From assembly GCA_002104985.1 (NCBI GenBank), contig MCGO01000019.1, positions 434,001 through 498,000 of the forward strand: 64,000 nucleotides of DNA. Direction: 5' to 3'. Source of the DNA: Rhizoclosmatium globosum. Lineage: Eukaryota > Chytridiomycota > Chytridiomycetes > Chytridiales > Chytriomycetaceae. Below the pieces are notes generated by a model, which saw only the letters and a list, made by a program, of their open reading frames with translations, did not search any database and was not told where the DNA came from. Below, in pieces: positions 35,467-46,764 of the stretch (within the stretch, counting starts at the first letter, position 1; each line of letters begins with the position of its first letter). The translations under genes and the position numbers were made by a program.

Positions 35467-36223
35467 ATGTTCGGCAGTCAGATATTCCTACTCGCGTTGG
35501 CAGCTTCGACAGTCTCTGCATATCCTGGTATATTTGGCGGAGGTGAGTACGCGTTGAATGACGGCATGCAGTACTGATCCAACGCAAACCTAAAAGGTGA
35601 AGTCCCATGCATCAAAGAATGCCCAGACGACTTTCCTTGCCAAACCGGCCACCACTGTGTCCTAGTACCCACCACTGGACGCTGCAATCTAAAAGCCGCC
35701 TGCATCGACAACGATGACACCGTCGATTCAAACCGCCCCGTCGCAATCAAAAACCAGGCCGGCGCTATCATAAAACCGAGTCCATACATTGTCCTCTACG
35801 AACGTAACCGATCTCTATACACTGTTAATATTCGACATTGACAGCGTCTGTTCCCCCCCAACAGCCCTCCTCACAGGCCAAACCACAAACACAACGGGCC
35901 AATGCACAGACAACGGCGTCGGATACTGTCAAGATGTGAACCAAGTTTGTGCTATAAGTGCCGTCCAGATTGGTGGCGAGACGGTCAGTTGGTCTGAAGT
36001 CTGTGTTGCGCCGTCAGCTGCTGCAACCGCGACGGATATTTTGAACGCGAATATTAATCAGGCACCTGTGAGTGGGAAGGATAAGGAGGGTGGAAATGCG
36101 GCGTGTGGGGATTCTCCACCTGATGCTTCGAACTGTCCGTTGATTTGTGCGGATGGAAAGGTGTGTAAAGCCGGGTGGGCGCGGAGTGTTTGTAAGCCTG
36201 TTTATTATTGTGAGAGGTATTGA
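35467..36223 (+). CDS. secreted cysteine-rich protein, array member 3
   Basis: Exons 35467-35542, 35597-35803 and 35865-36223. Signal peptide MFGSQIFLLALAASTVSAYP; module 1 CIKECPDDFPCQTGHHCVLV...C..AACID; linker ending IKNQAGAIIKPSPY; module 2 QCTDNGVGYCQDVNQVCAIS...SWSEVC; module 3 SNCPLICADGKVCKAGW...CKPVYYC. Both intron positions (after the signal peptide and before PLL) are the same as in member 4, which shows common descent. No frame break. Function unknown; extracellular by prediction. Confidence 0.75.
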
Positions 36224-36314
36224 ATGGAAATAAAGGCATTTATTAGTTGCATTGAAAGGGTTAAACAGTCGTCGTTGGAAAATTGTCACTGGAACTCACC
36301 ATTCTCTAAAGTTA

Positions 36315-37019
36315 ATGAAGCCCAACTTTCTCCTGGTCGCGGTCTTCCTGACTGTTTCGCAAGCTTTTCCAGCCGGAATCGGTTAGATACCCTCAATAAG
36401 ATCCATTTAAACTGATGGTCTACACTTTTAAATTTTAGGCAGTAACTGCATCGACACAGACACATGCCCCGAGCATTACACCTGCCCCTCTGGAAAACAC
36501 TGCGAACTAGTCAGCCTCAGCATCTTTTACCGCGCGTGTCGAAAACCACACTGTGTCGACGACTCCCAGACTCTCTACCCATCAAAAACCAGGCTGGAGC
36601 AGTTCACCCGAGTCCATCACCAAGTCCCATCACTTATCAACGTACGTTCTTTTGTTCATGACAAAAACGCGTGATTCAATCTCATTATTCTTGCAGCTCT
36701 CTTGATTGATCAACAAACTCCAACGAATGGAGCCTGTACACCAAACGGAATCGGTCTCTGCGCACAGAGACAGGAAACATGTGTGATTTCCGCGTTGGAG
36801 GCTGGAGGCGATATTATCAGTTGGTCAGAAGTGTGTCAACCTGTTGACGGGCCTCAGAAATTTCAAAACGCGGGAGGGAATGGGGCTCCTAGTGTTCCTG
36901 AGCCTACTGATATTGTTCCGTGTGAGGTTCCTGCTTGTACAATTGTATGTCCGGCAGGGACTCAGTGTTACGTTAAGGTGTGGGAGGCTACTTGTAGACC
37001 TGTGCAGTGGTGTGCATAG
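36315..37019 (+). CDS. secreted cysteine-rich protein, array member 4
   Basis: Exons 36315-36381, 36439-36641 and 36697-37019, with a -1 break near 36575. Signal peptide MKPNFLLVAVFLTVSQAFPA; module 1 CIDTDTCPEHYTCPSGKHCE...C..PHCVD; linker IKNQAGAVHPSPSPSP; module 2 ACTPNGIGLCAQRQETCVIS...SWSEVC; module 3 VPCEVPACTIVCPAGTQC...CRPVQWC. It is the closest relative of member 3 (same intron phases, same IKNQAGA linker). Presumed extracellular; function unknown. Confidence 0.75.
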
Positions 37020-37108
37020 ATACCTTTGAAACTGAAATGAAAGAATTTGGTTAGGTATCGGCGAGGCGCGGGGTTATTTCTTTATCAACATTTCACATAA
37101 AACTTGAC

Positions 37109-37864
37109 ATGTTGATCTCATTCACTGTCTCCTTATTCCTTATCCTTACTCTCGTGTCCCAGATTGGACACTCATTCCCAGCCAGAGCTGATGGTGAGAA
37201 ATCTGGTCACAGACTATGGATGGTGTTTTGAAATCACGTTTGACAGGACAAGAAGACTGTGTCACATCCTGCACGAGCGAATTCGTCGACCGATGTGCAA
37301 ACATTGGGCGTTTATGTGTCTTGAAACCTAATCCCGACTATCCTACGTGTTTGAATGCTCATTGTGTTGGTCCTGCCATTCTGAACAACGCGGCTGCCGC
37401 GCAGCAGCCAGAAGTGACCGATTCATACAACCATGTACCATCAGGTTTGTTTTTGAGCTTTATTAGAGTTTCACTGACGACTGTGAATATGAAGTTTGTA
37501 ATCAACGTGATTTGGACCATCTTGACGAGCTTTGCAAAGAAGCAAACTGTAACACGCGCACGCAGTATTGTCAGCATATTTTTGATAGAACTGTTCCGAG
37601 ATGTTGGAAAATCCAGTGTGCATCATACACTGATGAAATTGGTTCGTGGAGTAATGTTGGAGGAGGGAATCATACGGCTCCAAATGGTGGAAAGAAGTTG
37701 TAAAGGACGTGCGAAAAGATTGTACGCTTCCTTCATCGCCTACCTGTCGCTGTCCTTTTGAGGGGTTTAACTGTACTTTCTTTCCCACCAACAAGACCCA
37801 TTGTTGGCACGGAGAGTGTAATCCAATTCAGAAGGGTGATAACAGAACTTTCTTGGTGTATTGA
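37109..37864 (+). CDS. secreted cysteine-rich protein, array member 5
   Basis: Exons 37109-37193, 37247-37444 and 37495-37864, with a -1 break near 37700 that would otherwise stop the protein at 37703. Signal peptide MLISFTVSLFLILTLVSQIG; then EDCVTSCTSEFVDRCANIGR, a linker with NAAAAQQPE, a second module CNQRDLDHLDELCKEANCNT...CQHIF...CWKIQC, and a last module CTLPSSPTCRCPFEGFNCTF...HCWHGEC. It shares intron layout with members 3 and 4, but the Cys pattern has diverged. Function unknown. Confidence 0.6.
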
Positions 37865-37940
37865 ATAGGTCTTGGCTCCTATATTCCAATAAAGCTTTCT
37901 TTGGCTTTGAACGAAGATCACCAAAAAACTTCACTACACG

Positions 37941-38401
37941 ATGACAATCTACCTGATACCCCTTCTAGGCTATGTTTAAGCGCTTTCGCCCAAGAAACAG
38001 TACCAGTAGTAAGTACGTATAGACTGTAAAAATGTATTTGCTGAAGGTGAGCTCCAGCTGTTCAATGTAATCAGTATACCGGCCGAAACCGAGACCTTCT
38101 CGTCAACGCGTGTCAAAAGCTTCAACCTCCATGTAAATCTAATGAACGTTGTGCTCTTCAACCAAATAAACAAACGGGTTGCATGGAGGTTGTGTGTTTG
38201 TCGATTGGATCGAGTGGGATCAAGAACTTTGCTAACTCTGCTGGAGGAAGTGCGGAAGAAAGTACGGACTGTGTAGTCCCTTCTCACTGTCGAGTACCGT
38301 GTATTGGTACTGGTGGAGTTTGCACACCCAAAGTGAAAGAGGGATGGACTCCTGACCAAGGAACACCATGTTATTGGAATGTATGCACGTATCCAAACTA
38401 G
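37941..38401 (+). CDS. secreted cysteine-rich protein, array member 6 (5' end unsure)
   Basis: The ATG at 37941 starts a hydrophobic signal-like stretch (MTIYLIPLLGYV). An intron ending at CTCCAG (about 38052) leads into an exon with two Cys modules: CQKLQPPCKSNERCAL...GCMEVVC and CVVPSHCRVPCIGTGGVC...CYWNVC. A -1 break near 37978 or a different donor is needed to connect the parts, so the first exon is tentative. The position in the array and the G-x-GGVC/C-x-WNVC ending support membership. Function unknown. Confidence 0.5.
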
Positions 38402-38504
38402 GCTATATAAGGTCTCAATAAACTTAATCGCGTAGATGCTAAACTGTGTAGTGAAAGTAACTAAGGAAGGAAGAAAACTGACAAATCTTCTTATTCTGAA
38501 GAAT

Positions 38505-38918
38505 ATGAGATTGACTCCAACGCTAACGTACCTAGTACTATATGCACTGCAAATCGTTAGCTCATCTCCATTAAGCCTAAGAGACGTCGAAATGGGTCCC
38601 CTGGGGCCAGGATCCTGGATGGAACCTGACTTCTCACTGTGTGATTGCCCAATAGAATACTGCAACTTCAATCGTGTTTCTGGCCGTTGGGTCAACTCCT
38701 GTGATATCCCACCTGAACAACCCAAACTGTCCTCAAAGAAGATTTTCAATATGGCCGCGACAGTGGACCAAGTTGTGAATGTGCAATGTTCTGAGACACC
38801 GGAAAGTTGTATTTGTATTGGACAGGGATGGAACTGTACAGTTAATCCTGGGGATGCAACGACATGTTGGTCTGCAACTTGTACTTGTGTTGACAGCACG
38901 TTGTGTGGAAATCAATAA
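38505..38918 (+). CDS. secreted cysteine-rich protein, array member 7
   Basis: An uninterrupted frame of 137 codons. Signal peptide MRLTPTLTYLVLYALQIVSS, then LCDCPIEYCNFNRVSGRWVN, a linker (PEQPKLSSKKIF) and a C-terminal module VQCSETPESCICIGQGWNC...CWSATCTCVDSTLC. It is the most divergent member and has no intron. Its stop is 30 bases from the end of the convergent cyclin gene. Extracellular by prediction; function unknown. Confidence 0.65.
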   Translation: MRLTPTLTYLVLYALQIVSSSPLSLRDVEMGPLGPGSWMEPDFSLCDCPIEYCNFNRVSGRWVNSCDIPPEQPKLSSKKIFNMAATVDQVVNVQCSETPESCICIGQGWNCTVNPGDATTCWSATCTCVDSTLCGNQ

Positions 38919-38947
38919 ATATACAGTCGTTCAGTTTTGGATTTATT

Positions 38948-39979
38948 TCAAGAAGTGCTTGTTGCACCATTTGATTCGGTGGGTTTTTCTTTTGGGGTTG
39001 GTTGAGTCGGAGCTATTCTTGGTTTTACTCTTGTCCAGAACTGCTTCCATCCTCGCCAAGTCATACTTCCCAGAACTTCTGCAGCTTCACTATTTTCTTT
39101 CGATGTGCCTGATTCTTCCTGTTTTAAAGACTTGACTTGTAAAGGCTTTGGATTCATCACGAGAGGTTTAGATTTTGCCTTGACATCCGTTGTTGATTTT
39201 GTGACCTTCAGTTTCTCCATTAAGCCGTTTAGTTGGAAGCTGGAGCCCCGTTTAGAATCATACGACCGAACTGAGCCTCGATCCATTGATTGACGCGATC
39301 GGTTAGACCTACTACTCAGGGCTGAAGATGTCGAAGAGCTTGATTGGATGGATCCAGTTCGACTTCGTGTCGCAGTATCATTCATTAACGAGCAAGAGGA
39401 ACTCATAGCCCCGGTGCTACTCAAAATACTACTAATTGCATCCTTATCACTTATTTTGACCATCATGAAAGTATCCGCCTTTTCAGTTAGTTCCTGAATC
39501 GTGTCGAGCCATCGTTGCTGCGTTTCCTCATCTTCAACAAGAACTCCATACTGAATCACTTGAAGGAAATCCATTTCAAGCTTATTGATTTCGGCGAGTG
39601 TGAAGATATCTTCACAAACTTGAACCCACGCTACATTTGCGACAGGTTTCGCGTCTGCGCAGTATTTGTAGCCCGTGAGTATGACGGCGAGGAATACTCG
39701 ATAGTGTATATTCGGGGTGTCAATTGGGAAGCGTTCCTTTTCTGGTCGTGAAAAGTATCTATCCGCGTATGTAAGGGATGACAACATTATTTGAGATGTC
39801 GCTTGAGTCATTTCGATGGCGTTTTTCGCGAATTGACGCAACGTAGTTTCCACATCAAGGTTGCACGGAATATGGTGAGTGATTGTGAAGGCTACGACAT
39901 CTGCGAGTGCGAACGCTGCATCTGCTGCACCCAGTGAAAGGTCTAAAAGGTTGGATATTTGCTTTGAGCTCTTCTCCAT
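38948..39979 (-). CDS. cyclin-domain protein (PCL/Pho80-like)
   Basis: A single 343-residue frame without introns or breaks. Residues about 25-160 look like a cyclin N-terminal box: FAKNAIEMTQATSQIMLSSL, then YADRYFSR, then NIHYRVFLAVILTGYKYCAD and INKLEMDFLQVIQYGVLV, the classic LN-x-LE-x-x-FL-like ending. This fits fungal Pcl/Pho80-type cyclins that activate a Pho85-like kinase. The C-terminal half is low complexity, rich in Ser and Arg, with SRSNRSRQS and basic Lys-rich stretches, probably regulatory. Exact partner kinase is inferred only from the family. Confidence 0.75.
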   Translation of the reverse strand: MEKSSKQISNLLDLSLGAADAAFALADVVAFTITHHIPCNLDVETTLRQFAKNAIEMTQATSQIMLSSLTYADRYFSRPEKERFPIDTPNIHYRVFLAVILTGYKYCADAKPVANVAWVQVCEDIFTLAEINKLEMDFLQVIQYGVLVEDEETQQRWLDTIQELTEKADTFMMVKISDKDAISSILSSTGAMSSSCSLMNDTATRSRTGSIQSSSSTSSALSSRSNRSRQSMDRGSVRSYDSKRGSSFQLNGLMEKLKVTKSTTDVKAKSKPLVMNPKPLQVKSLKQEESGTSKENSEAAEVLGSMTWRGWKQFWTRVKPRIAPTQPTPKEKPTESNGATSTS

Positions 39980-40104
39980 CGTGTATTTGTGGTAAAATTA
40001 CGTGATTGTTTGAACTTGGGTTTTGAGAACAATGGCAACCCAAACAAAATTGTATAGAGAAGCAAAATATATTTTCTATATTTACGAATTAGGGTATCTA
40101 TATT

Positions 40105-42274
40105 TTAAGAATGCGCTTTCCAAAACCTACACCAAGCAGCCTCACCTGGTCCCTTCCACCAAACTCCACCCTCCAACTTCAACCCCAACAACCCCATAAA
40201 TATCCACGGCTCCTGTGTCTCCCCCACTCCAACCCCATCACCTTCACTCACCTCCTCCCCAATCGACCTCACACTCATCCCAATCGCCAACCGTCTCCTC
40301 CTCCCCACCATCCCGATTCAAACAAGAACTCCCACCAAGTCGATCCACTTCATCCATCTCCTTCATCATCAACGAAACACCCTTCATCAAAGGCCCCACA
40401 ACCCCCGTCTCCCCCCAAGCTCCTTCTCCATCTTCTTCACAAACAGGAACATGGAGAGTAACCGTTCACGCAGTGTATCCCGGGGACACCCGCCGCGCGT
40501 GACAAAGAGCCACCACATTGGGTCCATGCGACAGGTTATGAACCAGAACACTGTGATGGCTTCGAAGAGGGCGTGGATGATTTCTGGGGTTGGTTTGTAA
40601 TAGTTGTGCATTCCGTCGGGGAGGCGGGGTTTCCCTGAGCCTTCTGAGACGGAGAAGAAGAACTCGTAGAGGCAGGATATTCGGTGCGCGGATTGGAGGG
40701 ATTGGTTTATGGCGGATGTTATTGATTGTTGGGATTCTTGGTTGATTTTACGTGGGTGGCAGGTTTTGAGCGAGGATAGGTAGAGTTTTGGGCGTTGGAG
40801 GAGGCACATGCTGCTTAAGAGGGTCATGTTTAGGGTTATGATGTCGGGGATTTGGGAAGGCGGTAGTGTTGAGAAGTGGGCGAGGAATTTGTCGTAATCT
40901 GAGTGGACAAGGGCTTCTGCTGTGTCAGTGACGAGAAGGAGGTTCGCAGGGAATTTCGATTGCGTTGAGATCATTAATTTGCTGAGTTTGACGTTTCCCT
41001 CTGAGACTAGAATTCCTTGAAGTGAAGACGGGGGTATTGAATTATGAGTTTTGATTTCTTGAATCATATGGTACACATTGCAAAGCGCTTGAATCGCGAG
41101 TGAGCTTGAAAATACAGTAATTCCTTTGTCCGTAAGTTCTCGCGGCGGTCGAACTGCATCTTTCACAAAATCGTATTGAAACTTTGTGTGGCTTGAAAGC
41201 GCAAGGCTCCATTGATACATCTTGTAACACTGCCAATACGCCCGCCTCCGATTCTCTTTTCCCGTTCCGTCAAGGTTAATGAATAAAGCCACGGCGAATC
41301 CTCAGGATCGATATCAAGTCGAAGTGCCCACATCATTTCCAACGCAATTTTCAAAAACCTGCTCCCAATCACCGGCTGACCTTTCACTACAAAACGGAAT
41401 AAGCACAAACAGTATCGAACGCATGACAAAAAGTATACTCACGAAACGCAAACTCATGTAATAAGCTACAAGCCTGAACAATCTCCACGCAAGGCTTTTC
41501 AGTCAAAGCTATCGCTACAGCTTCTCTCGCACGCGTGAAATACCCTATCGCTATATTCTCTGGAATAACAGGAGACTCGACTTTTAACGCCGCTATCGCA
41601 CACACTGAAAGCCTAAGTTCCAAGAAAACTAATCAATCTTCCGTTTCAAGCCCCTTAAACTTTGCGCACACTCACCATAACGCAGCAGGCTGCTCGAAAA
41701 AGTGTTGAATAAAGGAATCCGCGTCGAGATTGAAGTTGGACGGGAGCGTTGTTCCGTTTCTGGTCAGGTATCGGTATGCAAGCCCCCAATCTTCCGTTGA
41801 AGGGACATGCCTTTGGAGATTGTCGTCCTCTGTCAAGTCCCAATCGTCGGAGTCGTGGTGTTCGAGGAGGGAGAGATCCCATGCAGTGAGGATGTGGTCG
41901 AGGGGGTCTAAGGGAGTTGAAGTTGTTATGGGTGTTGATGCTGTTGACTGGTGGATGTCTGTTGGGGTTGGCTGGCTTGAAGTGGTAGAAGCGGACCATT
42001 CTCTGAGAGTGGAAAGTTCTTGTTGGTTGAGGATGGATGAGAGGGGATCGAATGCGAACGAGGGCGGAGATGGCTGTTGTTGCTGAAGCAGGTTTGATGG
42101 ACGGGCAGGTGATGTTGAAGGTGGATTCGGGGGTACTCTCGAATGACTTGACGGGTATTTGCAAACAGACTTTGATTCGAGGCACAGGAGGCAGCCACTC
42201 CATTCTTTGGTGCATCGGCGTCGCTTCCGTCGGCATTGGCTACAGCTGATCTGGCTCTGGTTTGGCGTAATCAT
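40105..42274 (-). CDS. Zn2Cys6 fungal transcription factor
   Basis: Minus strand exons 42274-41676, 41612-41443 and 41386-40105. The N-terminus has a perfect Zn2Cys6 cluster, C-x2-C-x6-C-x6-C-x2-C-x6-C (CSQCRRKRRRC...CLLC...C), which binds CGG-type half sites. A Pro/Ser/Gln linker is followed by a fungal-specific TF middle region: IGYFTRAREAVAIAL, LLHEFAFR, GSRFLKIALEMMWALRLDID, EREKR-RRAYWQCYKMYQWSL, and a long helical C-terminus ending in a Trp-rich stretch (GGVWWKGPGEAAWCRFW). -1 breaks near 41250 and 40390; the last 250 bases need a further two-base correction, so the C-terminus is less certain. Regulon unknown. Confidence 0.75.
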
Positions 42275-42567
42275 TTGAGCTTATTCTGCCAGTTTGAAGA
42301 CACGATCGACTTCTTTTGACACACAGACGCAACTTGTCAGAGAGACAAAGTACTGGCGGAGTGGTGGAGATCTCAAGAGACACAAAATTGAAAAAACTTC
42401 CAACTGTTTCACAAACATAACAACTGATGTATTTCTTACTAACTATTAAAAAGTATTGATACAATAGGTTTTAATGCGGTTAATATAAAGGCAAATAGCG
42501 AAAACTAAAAACAACAAACTAAAAAAGGTAAAAATTCTATAGTACAAATACAATTCCCAAATCATCT

Positions 42568-44162
42568 TCAGTTCTTGGCCTTCTTGTTCTTGGCCCCCGA
42601 TCCCGATCCATCCCCTTTCCGTTTCTTTCCTCCATGTTCTTCTTCAGTGACAATTTCGCCATTGTAGCCTGCCCCATCGTCCGGCACCCAGGCGGGAACC
42701 TTGTGACACGCGTTTCTGTGTCGCTGCATATCAAACTTGCGTCTCATTACTTTCCCGCACACAAAGCAGCTAAAAGTATCAACGTTGGCAGAGTTGGCGG
42801 CGGCCACGACTGGAATGTGAGTCATGTAGTGGATCTTGAGGTTGTAGCGTCTTGCACAACCGTAGTTGCAACCTTGGTATGGACAGACATACTCGTCACG
42901 GATTGGGTCGATGGACTGGCAGAGAATTTGGTTGGGGTCAATCAAGCCAGCAGTTTCGTCAACTGGTTCATGAACGGCTGGAGACCGACGAAGAACTGGT
43001 GATCGGCGTGGCACAATTGGAACGTAGTTTTCAATAACGGGTCGTTGGGTGGCAGAGGCTTGACGGATGGCTCGGGTGGGTCGCTTACCACTAACAGGTT
43101 GGGGTTCCAGGGTGCTTTCGGGTATAGGGGCAGGTCCATTACCTCGAGGTTGAATGAGATTGTCCAGGAAAGCAAATGGGTCGTCGTTGAACTGGTCCAT
43201 AGGGGCTAAAGAAGGAGGGGTGGCAGATCCAGAGGCACCAGGTACAAAGTTGGATGGCATCTCGAGTGGTTCATCAACGACAGTCACAACAGAAGGGTCT
43301 TGTAAGATGGACTGGAAAGCCTCCAAGGTGAGCGATGGATTATCCGTGGTCCTCCGTAAGTGGTCCGACTTGAGGGCATTAGAGTAGTCTTGGTCACCCA
43401 AGTTCTTGTTCAAACTTCCCAGGAGCGAGTCTTCATCTGGAAACATGATTTGGTCCATCATAAAGAGGGCAAGGGAATCCAAGTTGGCGTTGTCCAGGTC
43501 AGTGACGTTTGGAACAACTGTTGGGGAAAACAACAAACCATTATGATCATCCAAAACCCCGAAGTCTCCTCCCTCGCCCAAGGAGAGTGATTGTGATGGT
43601 GGTGCTGCCACTGCCGCTGTGTTGTTGAAGTCACGGAAGAACTAGATTCTCCGCTTCGTCCAAACTCCTCCAACGAGCTCAAGAACTCATCCAGATTCAC
43701 ATCATTTGCGACACCAGGAACAGTTGTGGTGGCAGCAGCAGCGGCAGTGGCGTCAGTGTGGCCAAGCATCATATCGCTAGCAGCACCAGCACCAGCACCA
43801 GCACCAATCAGGAGATTACAGACAGACGGGTCAAACAAGGGCAAGCTGTTCAGCAGCACCTTCCCATAATCACTGAATGATTCTCGGAGTTCAATAAGGG
43901 GAACAAAGAGGTTGAATGGTTTGTTGTCACCTTCAGCGTGTCCCTGAACAAAAGAGGAGGAGAAAGAGAAAGAGGGAGAGGCGGTTGAAGTCAGAGGTGG
44001 TGAAGGAAGAGCGGGTTCTTTCGTGGCTGACAAATTAGGGGTCGATGGAGAGGAAACGGAGGGAGAAGAGAGGTGCGCAGTTGTGGCTTCAAAGGCCATA
44101 TCGAGATACTGCAAAAGATCAAAGTCCGGTTGGGTTAGGACTGTTTGATTGAAGGATGCCAT
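42568..44162 (-). CDS. C2H2-type transcription factor with Ala/Ser-rich N-terminus
   Basis: Minus strand from ATG 44162 to the stop at 42568, one -1 break near 43609. About 530 residues. The first half is low complexity (Ser/Thr/Ala runs, including AAAAATTT and a GAGAGAGAA stretch) and acidic patches that look like an activation domain (DVNLDEFLSSLEEFG, DQIMFPDEDSLLGSLN). The C-terminal third has two zinc-finger-like motifs, CPYQGCNYGCARRYNLKIHYMTH and CFVCGKVMRRKFDMQRHRNACH, and a Lys-rich nuclear signal (GGKKRKG, KNKKAKN) at the end. Function beyond DNA binding unknown. Confidence 0.7.
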
Positions 44163-44420
44163 CGTGTTAACAAGTGCTTCGTTTAGCTAGGAGGGGTCTG
44201 TTTAGTACCTGAGGTGTGTTGTTTCAAAGGTGGTGGTGGGTGGAGCAGCGCTTTTCGCTTTCTTTTTTGTTCCATCCACACAACCGTCCCTCAACAAGAA
44301 AAAGTGAAAAACTGATTTTGGGATTCGGTCTGGCCCACACTGAGGCTCTATCTCCTGCACAGCAGCAAAGCAGCGTGCTCGGGATTTGGTCTAATTGGTT
44401 TCCTTATTTTCAATTTATTT

Positions 44421-45295
44421 TCAGTAGTCGGACGCATACCCTCCGCTATCATCATCATACAATCCATCAGAGTTTGTTTCGTCTGACCACTCGGAATCTC
44501 CGTCTTCCGTATCCAAATCAGAAAGACCAGGGCGGTATTTAATAAAGCTTGAGAGTATAGCCGGAAGGGGCACAGTGACACCCTTCAACATCCCACCAAG
44601 TTCAGTTGATTTGTCCGAAAATGCAAATAGATCCCATTCCAGCCCTACAGTTCTACTTTTCACTTTCGCTGACTCAGAAGACGAATGCCCACATTACTAT
44701 GATCAGTATCCAAATGAATAGAATTGTGGAAACCATGCCGGACGCTTTGAGCAAGATTGACGGAGCTTGTTTTTCCAAACGCTCCCGAAGAAACAAATTG
44801 CATAGATTCGTTCATTATCTCAGAGACAGTTGGAAACTGAGCTCCAAATAGTTTATCAGGCATCAAGGAATCTTCACACAACAACACACCCATCTGCGAT
44901 GCCATAGAATCATTCACAAGTGGCTGCAAATCGCTACTGCATCCCGCTTCAAAGTGCTCATGAATAATAAGCTTGATTCGAGCAACTTCAATCATTCTGT
45001 TGAAGTGAACCAATCGCTGATCCGTCGTTGAGATGAATGAGAGAATCTCAGCAGTTCCATTCTTGATTCTCTTTTCGAGCGAGCATCGAAGGGGTAATTG
45101 AAGGTCCATGTCGCTGAAGCAAGGTTCCGTGAGGTCCGAATGCAAGGTCAAGTGTAAACCTGAAACGGCTTTACACACTCGTTGGACTGACAGCTCTCGA
45201 TGCTTCTTGTTTACATACAACGTCGTTGTTTGTATGGTTCGAAGCGGGATGAATGCATAGATGTGTGATAGTAGTTCAGGTGGGAGGAGGTCCAT
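44421..45295 (-). CDS. F-box-like protein with acidic tail
   Basis: Minus strand from ATG 45295; a -1 break near 44662 joins the last 80 residues. About 290 residues. The start MDLLPPELLSHIYAFIPLRT is a short F-box-like motif. The rest has no recognised repeats; it ends in a very acidic tail (LSDLDTEDGDSEWSDETNSD). It may be an SCF adaptor, but only the F-box-like start supports that. Confidence 0.5.
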
Positions 45296-45430
45296 CTTAC
45301 AGCTTCTTCAAGAGACAAGGAAAGAAAAAGAAAGAAAGTGGGCACCTTAATAACAGAGTAAATAGAATAATAGGAAGAGGAGAAAGAAGCTTGTAACAAG
45401 TTTCAATCAAAATGGTTTGAGTTCACTCAT

Positions 45431-46697
45431 TTGCCAAACCACCTAACGATCCACCAGTTCCCGTACCCAGGGACTTCTCCGTTGGCATCATCCAAATCGA
45501 AACAGAAACATCGGCAACAACGAAAGGCGTCCTGGGCTCCCTCTTCTTTCCAACCACCCAAACTGCCTCCGAAACACTCGCCCAATCAAAGTGGCTCCTG
45601 GGCCCACACGGACTCTACAGCGCGGGTCTCCTCGAATACGCTGGCCTGAACACGTGGCTCTTTCGCAGCTCGGTCTCGGGAATTGATAAGACACACATTC
45701 ATGCACTGACAAATGCTCTCTGGTTCAAAGGATGTTCTGTCGGAAATGCCGGTAGTAGTCTTCTCCATGGACTTGTTGGACATCAGACTGCGTATTCGCA
45801 GTTGGTGGGCACTTTGGCGTCAAGAGGATTCCTTGTTCTTGCACTTGAACATCGGTATTTATGAATGACTCAATATTATCCTTTCTTTCCGACTAAATAA
45901 TGGGCTGCACAGTGACGGCTCAGCAGCTGCCAGTGGAAGAAACAATTACGCAGAACATATTCATTACGCGAAGCCACCTGGCCGTGATGGAACTCCTCCA
46001 GCCATCGAATTCCGAAAGACTCAACTGTTACACAGAATTCAAGAAGTGAATGAAGCATTCCAACTTCTCAAGTCTTGAACAGTGGCACAAATTTAAAAAC
46101 TTGATCGGTTCCGAAGTTCCAGATCTTACCGGGCGATTGGATCTTAAACATTCAGTTCTAATGGGACACAGCTTTGGTGCTACAACCGTGATGGAACATT
46201 GCAGCAACCAACGCATCTCTTCTCGTAAGCAGTCCATCCAACCATCACCACCAAACCAACCCAACTCTCACAGAGCCGGAATCGTTCTCGATCCATGGAC
46301 CTATCCACTTCGCGCTCTCACCCCAGTCTCAACACCACTCCTCTGGCTCCAAGCCGAACACGTCCACCGCGAAAACCTCGACAGCTTCAAGAAAATCTGG
46401 ACACACCCTTCAACAACCGTCAAATTCATCCAAAATAGTAATCACATGGACGTGACAGACTTCTTCCTCGTGATTCCAAAGTTTCTTGCTCAGTTTATGG
46501 ATGGTAGTAATTTGGAGGGGGCTGTTGTGCATCGGACGAATGAGCAATTGGAATTGCAGTTTTTGAAGAGCGTTTGGGGGGGTGAGTGTCGTGTTTTGAA
46601 TGGCCTTGAGAGTGTTATCAATGGAAAGAGTGAATTGGGGATTCTTGAGGGACAGGAGGAAGTGTATGCCCATTTGGTGAAGACAATGAAGAAATAA
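45431..46697 (+). CDS. PAF-acetylhydrolase (group VIIA/B-like phospholipase A2)
   Basis: Main exons up to 45854 and 45913-46697 (58-nt intron). The start is unclear: the coding frame is open from about 45420, but the nearest ATG (45411) has a TGA two codons later, so a missing base or a small 5' intron is likely. Protein about 400 residues. Key features: VGHQTAYSQLVGTLASRGF, ALEHRDGSAAAS (oxyanion region), the lipase elbow MGHSFGATT with the catalytic Ser, GIVLDPWTYP with the likely Asp, and a His in QNSNHMDVTDF. These enzymes cut short acyl groups from phospholipids such as oxidised PC or PAF. A two-base break near 46072 (LLKS/LEQW) is needed. Confidence 0.75.
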
Positions 46698-46764
46698 GCC
46701 ATCATATAGAATTAAAAAAAAAATCCACTCCCTCTCTTTCTTCTTTATTTTGTTTTGATCTTGA

